64,000 nucleotides of DNA. Origin: Molanna angustata. Lineage: Eukaryota; Arthropoda; Insecta; Trichoptera; Molannidae. The notes under the pieces are model-generated. The model saw only the letters and a list, made by a program, of their open reading frames with translations. It was not told the DNA's origin and did not search any database. The stretch covers positions 8,542,186 to 8,606,185 of the forward strand of contig OY754980.1 in the NCBI GenBank assembly GCA_963576475.1, written 5' to 3'. Of the stretch, positions 32,592 to 44,034 are shown piece after piece. The stretch's first letter is position 1. Every line of letters starts with the position of its first letter. Position numbers and translations under genes: made by a program.

Positions 32592-33298
32592 ATTATTATT
32601 ATTATTATTATAGATTGATCTCGGTTATGGTCCGGTAATTTCCTTCACAACGGAGCGTACTCAAGTTGTGAGGCTATGTGTTTGTGTGTCTGTGTGGTTG
32701 TGTGTAGTTGTTTAAAGTGGTACCTGTAGAAATTTTCTGACTATTGTGCATGTGTTGATAATTGTAGTTTTTTGTATGTTGGTGATTACGTATGGGGGTA
32801 ACATTAGTATGTCTATATTTTTTTGGAGAGTTTTTGGTATGATGCCTGTAGACGATAATATTATTGGGACTATTGTTACATTTTCTTGTTTCCACTGTCA
32901 TTTTATCTGTTCTGCTAAAGGTATGTATTTATCTATTTTTTCTAAATGTTTCTTTTGTAGATTTGCTGTATTTGGTATCGATATTTCTATTTGATATGTG
33001 TGTTTATGTATTTTGTCGATTAATGTAATGTCTGGTCGGTTATGTAGGTTTGTTCTGTCTGTGATTATGTCTCTGTTCCAGTAAAGTTTTTAGTTATCAT
33101 TTTCTGTTACAGCTGGGGGTGTGTATTGATACCACTTGGGGTGTGTTTCGATAAGTTTATGTTTGTGGGATAGTTCCAAATATATGTGTTTGCAGATGTT
33201 ATCGTGTCTTATTGTATATTCCGTCGGTGCAAGAGTTGAGCAGCCATCTGTTATGTGTTCTATTGTTTCTTTTTGTAATTTTATTATTATTATTATTA
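32592..33298 (-). pseudogene. Dong/R4-like LINE C-terminal fragment (copy 2), bounded by TAA repeats
   Basis: On the minus strand it closely matches copy 1 at 9450-10176 (HITDGCSTLAP, RPDITLIDKIHKHTYQIEIS, PIILSSTGIIPKTL) but has its own stops. The PD...E pair of the restriction-like endonuclease is visible. The 3' end is GGACCATAACCGAGATCAAT followed by (TAA)n at 32589-32611. The 5' border also lies in (TTA)n at 33281-33298. TAA-repeat flanks on both sides fit the known target preference of the Bombyx Dong element. The RT is missing through 5' truncation. Confidence 0.8.
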
Positions 33299-33420
33299 GT
33301 AAACACTATTTCAATTTATAACAAATACATATAGGTAGGTACTATTATAAATAAATTAATTAATATAAATGGTTATTTTGTACCTTCAAGTCGTATTATT
33401 ATGTCTATTTTCTGTTCTTT

Positions 33421-33475
33421 TTTAATTAAAATTATTAAAAATTCTTATATCTAGGTAAGAATTTTTAATAATATA
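33421..33475. repeat. Hairpin of about 18 bp
   Basis: ATTATTAAAAATTCTTA faces TAAGAATTTTTAATAAT across a short loop (TATCTAGG). It is AT-rich. Confidence 0.6.
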
Positions 33476-33719
33476 TACATACTACAATATTATAAGGTCT
33501 TTGATACATACCTACATCTGCCATCACATGCTGTAATTTTCCACCAAACGCTCATTCCAAAAATCTGAAGTAGGTACGTTATGACTTCTGTGCCAGCCTT
33601 CTGAGTTGTTCAGCCTAAGATCACCAGATGTAGTGATTATTAATATTAATTTCTCATTGATTTCTTATTTTTATAACAAAAAATACATACATAAATAAAC
33701 AATCGATTTATTTACATAA

Positions 33720-33845
33720 ACAGCCAATGAAAGAACGCTGTCTACCAGGAAGACCAAAGAAGATATGGAGCGACAGTTGGACTTCATCATCTCGGGGGCA
33801 ACAGCTTCTGCCTCTCAGGCACGTAGTGTCAACCAATATTAACTA
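33720..33845 (+). pseudogene. RTE-like LINE C-terminal tip
   Basis: The plus strand encodes RCLPGRPKKIWSDSWTSSSR then GQQLLPLRHVVSTNIN-stop. The GRPKkiWsD block is the RTE-like C-terminal motif. It is a very short 5'-truncated copy. Confidence 0.6.
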
Positions 33846-33849
33846 AGAA

Positions 33850-34770
33850 AAAAAATATTGGTGGATATTCTGAATTCTGATTTCTATGATTGTACCTATT
33901 GAAATGAATCCAATAACAATAGCTGTAATTGTTTGCTAAATCCATTGTCATCCAACAGTACATACTTTGGTTATTCTGAACAAACCTCCAATATTGTATT
34001 GTCTATGGTCAAAAGCAATTGTAACTATTTTCAGATTATTTTGTTATAACTCAACAACCGTTTTATTCACTAAAACTGATTAGATTTTGATGTAAACATC
34101 ACTTTTAAAATGAAACAAAACAATAAAAACATTTTATTTGGATATGTCAAGGTTTTTTGAACAACATAAGTATCTACGCATAATTAAAAGGAAAAATGTA
34201 CCTACGGTTAGTTACAAAAATACATAGGTTATAAATACCTACGTAGGAACATACCCACATATATCTTCTCTTATAAGTTTAGGTTATACCTAAATATATT
34301 TCGTTTAGACACAAATCTTTTTTGTTTTTGAAAAATCAAATATGGAGTATTCGATTCCAATACATATAAAAATATCCAAAATATCGGGGACACAAAATGT
34401 AATGAATAAACATTATACATGCATCCCAAGAACAATGTTAAAATTTAGGTTTTTTTTTTTTAATCAATTGGAAATATTTCGTCAGTTTTCTCTAAATCAT
34501 CAACTAAAGCCAATTCTGCATATGTTTGAACAATTTTAACTGAAAATGCTAATATCTAATCGAAAAAAAACGTCAAACTGTAATTTATACAACAAGCTTT
34601 GACCGCTTGCTATGAATTCAATAACTTTTCAATAGGCCAATCCAATGGTGTGTGTTCAGAATAACCACCATTCCATAATGGCAATTGCCGCCATTTTGTA
34701 TTGCGATAATGTCAAAAGTCAATCGTTGTTTATCGTTTCATAATCACCACCATTATAATATCTTCTTTTT
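33850..34770. other. Possible diverged TIR element; otherwise unassigned
   Basis: GGTTATTCTGAACAAACCTC (about 33969) and, inverted, GTGTTCAGAATAACCACCAT (about 34653) share an inverted GGTTATTCTGAACA core. ATGGTGGTGATTAT/ATTGGTGGATATTC lie near the outer limits. The ends are not well defined and no target duplication was found. A 65-codon frame at 34342 is unrecognised. Confidence 0.3.
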
Positions 34771-35200
34771 TGAGAAATTGAACTTTCACTAAAACAAAAA
34801 AAATGTCTTCTTTGAGATGGGTATATTTTTCTTGTTTCATGATTTACAACGATTCCCGACCAGCTCTACAGTTACAGTTTCTTGGTAATTCTGTTTATTT
34901 TTTACTGTTGTATATCACGAGAGGCCATAAATTTTACTATTAGTTGAACCAACTACTGGGCAACTATTATTAAATTACACTTTAAGAAGAATTACAATTA
35001 GAATAAATTCTATTATATGATGTTTCATGGGTACCTCATAATTAAATAATTTTATATTGAGCATAAAGTAATACCTGTAATGAGTTTTATTTTATTTAGT
35101 AACAATACATAGTGACATTGTACATAACACAGCCTTAAGTACAACAAAATTAATATCAAAATTACGGTGATTATAATAATATATCGTAAATTTTATGATA
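34771..35200. other. AT-rich spacer, nothing recognised
   Basis: No supported feature. Confidence 0.4.
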
Positions 35201-35204
35201 GGTA

Positions 35205-35345
35205 ACAATATTGTAATTTTGTGTGCATCCATAATTGGACGTCCAACACTCATAATAATAACCAATATTATCTTCTTTTTTTGAAAATTGTAAGCTGGAT
35301 GTCTGTCGATGTACCTTTTTAATAAAATAAAATAAAATAAATAAA
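35205..35345 (+). mobile_element. Dispersed repeat R3
   Basis: TTTGTGTGCATCCATAATTG, GACGTCCAACACTCATAATA, AAAATTGTAAGCTGGATGTC then (AAAAT)n. It is the inverse of the copy at 11495. The A-rich tail marks this as the 3' end of a plus-strand retroelement. Confidence 0.55.
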
Positions 35346-36910
35346 TAAAATTAAAAGTTTGTAAATATTTTTTCCCATTATTCTACGTAATATTATTTTT
35401 ATACTGTCTCATTGGATTTCCAACATGTTTTTGGATTACCTAAAAATAAATATAACTAGTATTAATAAAACATTAAAAATGATTCTCAATAAACTCAACA
35501 AAGCTGAATAATTTTACAGCTTATTTTTAAATATTAGAAATACAATAAAATATGCCTAATCTCAATTAGATTTTTGAAGACACAGTGTGATAATCCCTTT
35601 TAACTAACATAACAAGTAACCTATTTTTAATTGACAAAAAATGAATATCATTTTTTTATTCGTCTATTTTCAAATAATTGTAAATAGGGCATATAACGCT
35701 AAATCTAGTGAATGAAAACATGATATTATATTTAAACCGCCTAATGCACTACAAAATAACGTGTTAGTAAGTGTACCTATCGCGTGTGATAAAAAGAGAT
35801 TTTCAAAACAAATCTTACTTGAAAAGAAAAAAATAACGGTTATGCACCGTGTATTTCTCTACGACACATAGGTATAAAGTAATAAAAAAAATGATATTTT
35901 TTATATTGTTTTACGGGAATTTACTGAATTTAAATATTTAAAACGAACATTCACTAGAGAAGTGTTGAAAATACTTATATTATTTTTTTAGAAACACGCG
36001 GTTTTACATATTTGAGGAATTTGATTTTGAATTGATGTAAATTATAAATAAATTTGGTATGGTAAAATAAAACCAAAGTTTTCAGTTCTACTACTTTTAA
36101 AATCGAATTGATGTGTTTAAGTTTATACTCGTATGCCCCCTTAAGTGAAGTTATGTAATATTTATGAACCATTTAAGAATGTTTAAGTATTTGAAGACAA
36201 GCTGTTCAAAATTAGTATTATTTTTAAATACCACTACAGAGTATTTGCCAGTTTCACTCAATTAAAAACGTCTTGGTTTTTTATTTAAATTAACTATTTT
36301 TCATTAGGTAAAGGTACTCATAATTAAATTAGAAATTACCCCCCGAGAGAACTCGGCGTGCTTGGCCAAACAGCGGGTGGTTTATGTACGAGGTAATTAC
36401 GGAGATGGGTGTAAAAGAGGTGAAGAGGGCGATGAAGATAGTGAGTTGTGGAAATAAGGAGTGCAAAAGGAGGTCTGGCAGTGAAATATTTACGACTTTA
36501 AGTAATTAAATTGGAAAATATTAAATAAATTGTAGTCTAATACTCGGTAAGTATATTCTACTCCATTGGATTGCAGTGGCGTAATATATTAACAAAAATA
36601 TTTTTTTGATTGAATCAAAACAATATTGTTAATGGATATCTCTCCATCGTTTGAGGGTTGTCCTGGTTGACGCTGTCCGTTTGGTACATCGTGGAATCGA
36701 TAGAGGCATAGCTGGAATTCACCATCTCAGGAGAACCTTCCTGTGGTAACAGACTCTCGAGTCAGCTACTAAATGAAGAAGATTAGGGATATAATTACAG
36801 TTTTTTTCAGTTAGAATTTCCAACGAAACTCTTTCTACAAGGAAAAACAAATTTACTTCAAATTACTAACAAAAGTATAAATATTGAAAAATAATTAAGA
36901 GTTTTACAAA
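35346..36910. other. Unassigned DNA
   Basis: Mostly AT-rich. A GC-richer patch at 36345-36480 reads GVKEVKRAMKIVSCGNKECK in one frame, faintly like the region before an RTE RT, but not enough to call. The block 36655-36775 (GTCCTGGTTGACGCTGTCCG) is also GC-richer and unrecognised. Frames at 35975-36172 show no domain. Confidence 0.3.
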
Positions 36911-36927
36911 AAAAATATTCTTGAAAT

Positions 36928-37392
36928 ACATACATACATACCATCACGCCGTATCCCTACTTGGGGTAGGCAGAGAGGACCGAACGCCAGACACCTCTAT
37001 CTTGACATACGTGTTTTGCCTCATTAACATCCATGCATCGCGTCATACATGCTCTCCTATTATTCTGACTTCGTATATTTCCATCTTTCAAAATCTCATT
37101 TATATGATCATGCCAACTCTTTCTCGGGCGGCCACGACCTCTTATTCCACTCTTTTCAGCCTTGTATACTTTCTTTGTCAGGCGCACATCGTTCATTCTC
37201 TCCACATGTCCGAACCATCGTAGTGTATTTACTTTCATTCTACTCACAATATCTCTTTCAATCTTGCAATCTCGTCTGATGTCCACATTCCTTATCCTAT
37301 CATAGATCGTTCTACCACACATTTGTCTTAGGGACCTCATTTCCACAGCATTAATTTTACTTTCATACGTCTTCTGCCATGCGTATTCTTGT
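36928..37392 (-). pseudogene. RTE-like LINE C-terminal ORF and 3' end (CATCACGCC family)
   Basis: The minus-strand frame is open for about 140 codons. It reads ESKINAVEMRSLRQMCGRTI then YDRIRNVDIRRDCKIERDIV, MKVNTLRWFGHVERMNDVRL, RGRGRPRKSWHDHINEIL and VWRSVLSAYPK-stop. It is intact across its retained length and better preserved than 20507-20925 or 46050-46400. It ends GGATACGGCGTGATGG then (TATG)n. It begins at about 37390, so the RT is lost. Confidence 0.88.
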
Positions 37393-37499
37393 AATAATCA
37401 TAAAAAATAGTAAAGATTCAAAATAAAAACCATAAGAAAATAATGTAAACGATGAAACAATTAATTAGGTATGATTTAAAATAAGAAAAAATGTAACTA

Positions 37500-37645
37500 A
37501 ATTGGGGGAGGTCTATATCCATTACTGGATGAAGGAAAAGAAGTAGAAGATATATAATGAGTCAAGATTGACATTAAATTTGATAAATCATAAAACGACC
37601 TATCTCCATTACTGGACGAAGGAAAAGAAGAAGAAGACAAAAAAA
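37500..37645 (+). mobile_element. Two tandem RTE-type LINE 3' tips
   Basis: GGGGGAGGTCTATATCCATT, ACTGGATGAAGGAAAAGAAG and then AAACGACCTATCTCCATTAC, TGGACGAAGGAAAAGAAGAA. Both end like the family at 41280 (inverse of CGTCCAGTAATGGACATAG). The sequences between them, CAAGATTGACATTAAATTTG and ATAAATCATAAAACGAC, are also duplicated, so this is a roughly 100-bp tandem duplication of a LINE end. Confidence 0.6.
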
Positions 37646-38440
37646 TGGATCAGGATTGACACCAAATTTGGATAAATCATAAAACGACACTAAAAACATT
37701 TAAAAAAATACATAGAGCGAATATATTTTGCATATGTAGCATCTAATTGTTAAATATTATGTATCAGTATCTGAATATTTTAATCATTTTATAATTGAAC
37801 TTTTTGTGGACATCAAAATTCTCAACGAATTCCATAACTATTCGTGACTGTATGTTTAAACACAGAAAAGTAACTAGCTAAAACTAATCAAAAAGTATAA
37901 TAGATAATAAGATGATGATCACGTACCGCTATTTGGCAGAAATTTCATCCAACTATTGCAGGTGTTACGCCTGATCGATAGGCAACCATTACATTCGATG
38001 TTTTACACGATGACAGCGTAAAGTGACCATACTGGATATCAACGTACGGTGACAAAATGGATTTTTTTTTATATTTAGTGTACCTACACAAGTTGAGATG
38101 TTTACAGCGTTGCTTGGAAAGACAAATGTTAGGATAAGTCTAAGGGACAAAGTTAGAAATACAGACTTATAAAATAAACGGAAAAAATACACTATGAAAT
38201 GAAAAAATGACAGACCAATTACTTTTGTCCACAATTGATGTACATTAAAGAATCATAGAATGTACCTACAATACAACAAAAAATAAAGTTAATAAACTTA
38301 AAATTATTACATATTCGGGACGTGACGGGAAAGGAAGGGAAGGAAAAAAGGAAGGGAAAAGGACCTAATTTGTTGCTGCTGTGAAAAATGAACATACCAG
38401 ACACAATCTGCTAGATAAAAACTAAAATTAAAATAAATAT
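37646..38440. other. Spacer, nothing recognised
   Basis: The frames at 37989-38404 are unrecognised. A GGGAAAGGAAGGGAAGG purine run is at 38328-38360. Confidence 0.35.
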
Positions 38441-38449
38441 ACAATTAAA

Positions 38450-38600
38450 CGCACTTTTCAATATTTCGATTGTGACGACTTCTAATTTGTAGAATTCCAT
38501 TATGATATTACTGGCCGTTTATTATGGCCTTATAAGCCGAAACGGTCGTCGGGAGTAAAATAAATAAATTGTGGAATTATATATGTGTTCATATTCATCA
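38450..38600 (+). mobile_element. Penelope-like element 3' terminus with hammerhead-like relic
   Basis: GGCCTTATAAGCCGAAACGG followed by TCGTCGGGAGTAAAATAAAT is a terminus I associate with insect Penelope-like elements. The GGC-TTATAA-GCC hairpin directly precedes GAAAC. A GACGAC upstream (38474) can pair with GTCGTC (38546). TAAT...ATTA could form the second helix before CTG. The middle of the core is disrupted by about 10 bases. No GIY-YIG or RT coding is left. Confidence 0.45.
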
Positions 38601-38799
38601 TTATCAAGCATATAATTTTTTTAACAATACGCCGCAATGGATCTATATAAAGAATTCTTGTAGCAATCATTACTAGCAGTGAATACATCAGAATGTGGGA
38701 TACTGCCCGAGAGAATGACACTATAGAAATGACATGCCCTTTTGATAAATTCGTTTTCATTTGAATTGATGTTGCTTCTGTTGTTCTGGATATTATGGG

Positions 38800-38975
38800 T
38801 CGTATTGCGAAACTAAAATGGCACATGTGGTAGGACAGATCTCTGAAAGATGGACATACGATATAATTCTAACCGTCGTCGGGAAAGCAATTTACAGTGG
38901 AGACATGGAAGTATGGAAGAGGCCTATTTACAGTGGAGACATGGCTGAAATGAAGAAGAAGACTGTATTTAGGAA
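38800..38975 (+). pseudogene. RTE-like LINE C-terminal tip with internal duplication
   Basis: The frame reads LKWHMW then MAHVVGQISERWTYDIILTV, a decayed 'lkWaGHvaRq-d-RWt' block of RTE-like elements. TTTACAGTGGAGACATGG occurs twice (about 38891 and 38927), a 36-bp tandem duplication. It ends GAAGAAGAAG. Confidence 0.55.
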
Positions 38976-39560
38976 ACCATTTTTTGCACTTTTTACAGGT
39001 TGCCAATTTACTGTCAAAATTCTTACAACAAACCATTTTTTAACAAGAAACGATTGTTTAGCTGATATATCGACAGACGATTTCTCCGAGGAAAATGTAT
39101 GGAGTATTATTCATTCAATTTTCTTGTCTAAAATGTACGAATGTACCAACACATGAATGTCAAAATTTTTACGTACCGCTGCGGCATAATTTGTATTATT
39201 AGTCGATGTCGTGTAGGTACACATTATAAATGATGCTTGTCTTTATAATATTTATCGTCTTCATCTGTGTTAAGTGTATTCTGAATCTAGGTTTAAAAAA
39301 AAAACAATTTTGTAGAGACTGGGTGTTGAACGCGTTGGTCTGCGAATGCTTTCCGGGCCGTTTTCCAGATAATTACAGATCGAGAGGAATTAAATTGAAA
39401 TATAGTTAAGGGTGAAGAGGTTTTCATCCCAGTTTAGTGCAGAACCACGTAGATTCCACGTGCACAGATAAAACTCTTTCTGTACTTCGTGAATTAAAAA
39501 TGGATTAGTGAAGTTAATTGGAATCCACAACCGGATACTCACAAATTTATAAGCTAGCTA
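38976..39560. other. Unique-looking DNA, moderately GC-rich in part
   Basis: 39310-39550 has balanced composition (TGAACGCGTTGGTCTGCGAA) and matches no repeat in the window. There is no long open frame. It could be host non-coding sequence. Confidence 0.3.
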
Positions 39561-39567
39561 TATATAT

Positions 39568-40113
39568 TTTTTTTTTTTTTTTATTTATTTTTTTTATTTT
39601 AACAATTATACATTAATGATAAAAAGAATTATAAACAGTATCTTAAAATTAAATTATTTAATATCTATTCATCCCTCAGTTGAGATCAAATCTCGTGTTC
39701 GAGGGAGGAGCACAGTCATTTTATCGGTTCATTTATTTCAATAACATATAATATTACTAAAAATAACACGCATATATTTAAATTAATATTACGCGAACTG
39801 GTGAACAGTTTACGGATGAACCCTCACCAATGGAGCATACTCTAGTATACGCAAGCGCATACTGAGAACCGCGAACTGCATTTGCCGTTCACAGGGCCCC
39901 ACTAGCAGGCATTCACCGTTCACCGTCCACCGTCACGAAACAAAAACCACTAACCGCAAAAACTGGAATACAATAAAAATACGTTAATTACATCAAGAAC
40001 AAATTCAAATAAATTACTCATCAAAAACAAAATCAATATTTCTTATATAATAACAGACAACATCAAAAAATTATATATACACATAACATATCATCAAAAA
40101 AAAAAAAAAAAAA
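39568..40113 (-). mobile_element. Probable poly(A)-tailed retroelement, minus strand
   Basis: A long T run at 39568-39587 would be the poly(A) tail of a minus-strand insertion. Inside are GC-richer blocks (TTCATCCCTCAGTTGAGATC, TTCACCGTTCACCGTCCACC). An A run lies at 40097-40114. No protein motif was found, so the class is uncertain. Confidence 0.35.
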
Positions 40114-40369
40114 TTTACTATTTTTTTTAATCAAATTCACTGAATTATTTAATATCCTTTTTGTTTATTGCTATATTTTATGCAAATTGTATTAATTAGG
40201 AAAAATACTAAATATCTCCGACAACCATAAAAATCATAAAAATAATTCTCATAAAGAGTTTACTGTGGGTACACATATTTTCCAAAGCAATTAAATACGT
40301 ATTCGTTGTGTGATTTTTCTTATTTCTTTTTAACGAATTATAAACCTCTTTATGAGAATTATTTATTTA

Positions 40370-40450
40370 TTTATATAATTTATGTACATGTGTACAAAGG
40401 CGGGTTTATTGCCACAAAGGGGATTTCTTACAACCAACCCGAACAACGTG
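40370..40450 (-). mobile_element. LINE family L1x 3' tail
   Basis: The minus strand reads GGTTGGTTGTAAGAAATCCC, CTTTGTGGCAATAAACCCGC and CTTTGTACACATGTAC. The left side of the hairpin has mutated. Confidence 0.65.
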
Positions 40451-41100
40451 AAGTCTCTGAAGTTAAATTGGTACAATACTTATTTAATTATGTTTTCAAT
40501 ATTCTTTCTTCGTAATAAATAAATTTTATCGATAGTTGCCCTAAATAGATTGGTAAGTAAGGGGTGTGACTCTTGGGCCATAGGTTTCGTGTCTGATTCG
40601 CAATGACCGTTTGATTTTTAGTTACATACATAAATGTTCATTCTGGATTCGTGGGACGAAAATTTCTTTAAGAGCATGCACAGTATAATTTCCACCACTA
40701 GAGTATGGACATTTAAAAAATAAGAAAATTGATTTATGGTAACATTTTCTGCTAAATGAGAACAAAGCGATGGAAACGCTTTTTGTCCAACACAAAAAAA
40801 ACGATTCATTTTGTAAATTTCCAGATGTAGTTTTTCGAGATAAGCACTCAAAATGAAATAATCACTCTGAAAACTTAATCTCGATAATTTCCGAAGCAAT
40901 TTTAAATTTTTCGTCTGAGAGGAGTGCGAAAAAAAATAGAAAAAGAAACGTTCCTTGGGATAAAACCTGATAAAGCCCCACAATGAAAGCTTTTAAACTG
41001 AAACTATCCATTAAGCTGTCGGCATTTTAAGTTCGACTGTATTCAAATTATAAAGTTCTATAAAAAAGTTTGAATAGACGTCAGAGGTATGAGAACTATG
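40451..41100. other. Unassigned DNA with a 121-codon open frame on the minus strand
   Basis: The frame 40983-40618 (minus) reads GFIRFYPKERFFFYFFSHSS and continues with LLRKLSRLSFQSDYFILSAY. I recognise no domain, and the codon composition is AT-driven. Its length is slightly unusual for the window, but evidence for a gene is lacking. Confidence 0.25.
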
Positions 41101-41104
41101 AGGA

Positions 41105-41138
41105 GTGGGGTGTGGGTGGGGGTGGGGGTGGGGGGGTG
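41105..41138 (+). other. G-quadruplex-forming G-rich tract
   Basis: GGGG-TGT-GGG-T-GGGGG-T-GGGGG-T-GGGGGGG gives five runs of three or more G with 1-3-nt loops. This strongly satisfies the canonical quadruplex pattern. It sits in AT-rich DNA. Function is unknown. Confidence 0.85.
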
Positions 41139-41274
41139 TAGTTCGAGACGTTTCAAACTCGTAATTATTATTGACATTATTTTAAAATAAAATTGCTACC
41201 GACGTTCTTCAGAAATCTCTACAAAGAGAATTATCGTCGCAAAGTGCGATTAAAAGTAAAGTAGACAAAATCTT

Positions 41275-41630
41275 TTTCTTCTTCTTCAGCCCTCCTTCGT
41301 CCAGTAATGGACATAGTCACCTCCCCCTGAGACCTCTACAGAAACCTTTTTTGGGCAGACCCCATCTATAGGTACGTCTCCAGCCACTCGTCTAATATCA
41401 TCAGACCACCTTGTTTGAGGCCTTCCAACACTTATTTTGCCCGTTATAGGTCGTCATTCCAGCCCTCTCTTAGTCCATCTGGAGTCTGTGGTTCGGGCGA
41501 CATGCCCTGCCCAGCTCCACTTCTGCTTGGCAACATTTTGGACAACGTCGGTTATTTTGGTTATCTCCCTTATCGACAAAGGTTGCAGGAAAAATGTTTT
41601 CAACAAATTTGTCATTAGAGGTTAGTAATC
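41275..41630 (-). pseudogene. RTE-type LINE C-terminus and 3' end
   Basis: The plus strand reads TCTTCTTCTTCAGCCCTCCT, CGTCCAGTAATGGACATAGT, then GTCTAATATCATCAGACCAC, CTTGTTTGAGGCCTTCCAAC and CATGCCCTGCCCAGCTCCAC. These align with the inverse of the tail of the RTE element at 23456-23700. The tail block W-GHvARt...RWTk and GRPqtRWsDDi is recoverable only across frameshifts. It is 5' truncated near 41630. Confidence 0.8.
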
Positions 41631-41779
41631 ATATTATTAAGTATTCGCATTTGATCACATTCTTCAAATAAATTATATATCTCAACATATTATTTAGGTA
41701 GTTGTATGATTTTACACACTATTTATTATTTTAATGTCAACTTTGACAGTTCATTCGACCTTAGTATAGTAATCTAAGG

Positions 41780-41965
41780 TCTAGTTTACATGACGAACCC
41801 AACATTGTACAAGTCATATAAAAGTACGCAGACTGCAGTGGTTGAGACACGTCAGCCGGATGAATGATGATCGTATCCCCAAAAACCGATCCAGATGGCA
41901 AAAGAAGTAGAGGCAGGCCAAAACTAAGATGGCTGGATGATACAGAAGACGACACAATATTTTTT
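41780..41965 (+). pseudogene. RTE-like LINE C-terminal fragment
   Basis: In two frames one reads LQWLRHVSRMNDDRIPKK then PDGKRSRGRPKLRWLDDTED. These are the 'lRWlGHv-RM-d-RipK' and 'RpkLRWlDd---D' blocks of RTE-like elements. A frameshift separates them. Confidence 0.75.
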
Positions 41966-42105
41966 TTGAATCTGTATACTTTAATTTTTATTTAGTATTC
42001 AACTCACTCCACTGTATGTTTTTAAGCTAACTTGTCTTTTTTTTTATATTACGCATGTTGTGGGAACTATTTTGGCAAATTACTGATAGATGTATGTTTC
42101 CCCTT

Positions 42106-42630
<525 letters not shown>

Positions 42631-42690
42631 GGGCTGGAGGAAGCCATGGTCCACACAGGACAGTAGTGCCAATGAAGATGATGCATTTTC
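42631..42690 (+). mobile_element. RTE-like LINE 3' tip
   Basis: AGGGCTGGAGGAAGCCATGG, TCCACACAGGACAGTAGTGC then CAATGAAGATGATG encodes GLEEAMVHTGQ before a GATGAT-type tail. This is the very end of an RTE-like element. Confidence 0.5.
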
Positions 42691-44030
42691 TGCACTAAAA
42701 ATTCACAGTTTCTTTTTCAATGGCTCTATACTTAGTCCATATCGAGACTTGATTCCAGCAACTTCTTACTCCAATGGCAGATAAAATCCATTATTTGCTG
42801 CAAGTTAAATTTTGAAAACTTGAGTGTATTAGCATTATTATCTTCTTTATATTCGTGCAATTTTATGTTGTTGCATAAAATATTTCGTAGATTAAAAACA
42901 TTCTTACTATTAGATTCTTATTTATGTTTTTCAAAAATGAATGCGGTGAAAACAACAATATCCGGCATGAAAATTTGCAAGAGTAAATAATGTACGACAA
43001 GGTAAATAGAATTGGTAATCCTTTCTTCTTACCCGATGTATTTTCAAGTTTCAATCTCGTCTTGTTGAAAACCCACTTAAATATTTGAAGCCAAATCTGA
43101 GCGTCGCAACAGGGGTGTCACTAGAAAATAAATAAATTCAAAATTAATTTCAAAAAATTACAATTGATTATCGTAAAGTTAATTTTAACAACTGAATATG
43201 TTTGCAGTATCTAGCGAAAGCTTTCGTCCTTGTGCAATGAAACTTTGTAGAAATAGTGCAAATATTTTATGAATAAAATTTACTCCATAGATAACATAAG
43301 TGCAGGACTTCGCACTTATATTATCGGAATGATAAAAGTCGTAAAACAATACATCGTTTGGCCAAAATCATTATGTATACTATAGTATAAAGAGGCAGAA
43401 TGATTTACCAATGCAATTAAAACAATAGCTTTAATCAATTGTAATAAATTCTTGGCAACTTTGAAAGAATATCTTAAATTACATGTGAGTTTTATTTTTA
43501 TGTTGTTCGTTAGTATTATTAAGCTTTTGAAAATTTCCTCCTTATCTTTTTTTTTTTAATTTTGTTTCTATATCAATGTAAATAATTATGCCCAGATAAA
43601 GATTTATATACCTACTGTTTTAGTTTGGATATTTTGTGAAATGTGACTCACTTTAAAATCCGATTAATTCTCTTTAAGTTGGGTCATACATAAATATGTA
43701 TTTAGTTGTAAATATTATCATATTGTGTATTTTGTGTTGTTTTTTAAACTGATAAATTTTCTGTAACGATGTGATATTAAACCATTTAATTTATTCGCTT
43801 TGTAACAACATGCACAAAATAATTATTTGTTAATTCTAGTTAATTAGTTATTCTTTGCCTAGTTAGATAGACAAAGAGTTATTGGAGGAACTAAAAAACA
43901 TGGTACTTCCCAACAACTATTTATTTTATATTATTTTTATTTTATTTTATTCACAGTAAATCATAAATTGCATGTTCAAAAAACCTTAGTTCCTGTATGT
44001 ATTTTGTTATGGAAAATAAATAAATATTTT
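42691..44030. other. Unassigned AT-rich DNA
   Basis: About 1.3 kb without a recognisable repeat or open frame of interest. Confidence 0.4.
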
Positions 44031-44034
44031 TTTT

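Noticed and set aside
33850..34770. MITE with GGTTATTCTGAACA inverted cores
   Set aside because: The inverted core is short and the outer ends do not pair cleanly, so it is kept only as a low-confidence note.
36345..36480. Possible RT N-terminal segment (GVKEVKRAMK)
   Set aside because: The resemblance is limited to a few charged residues and the sequence after it does not continue into any RT motif.
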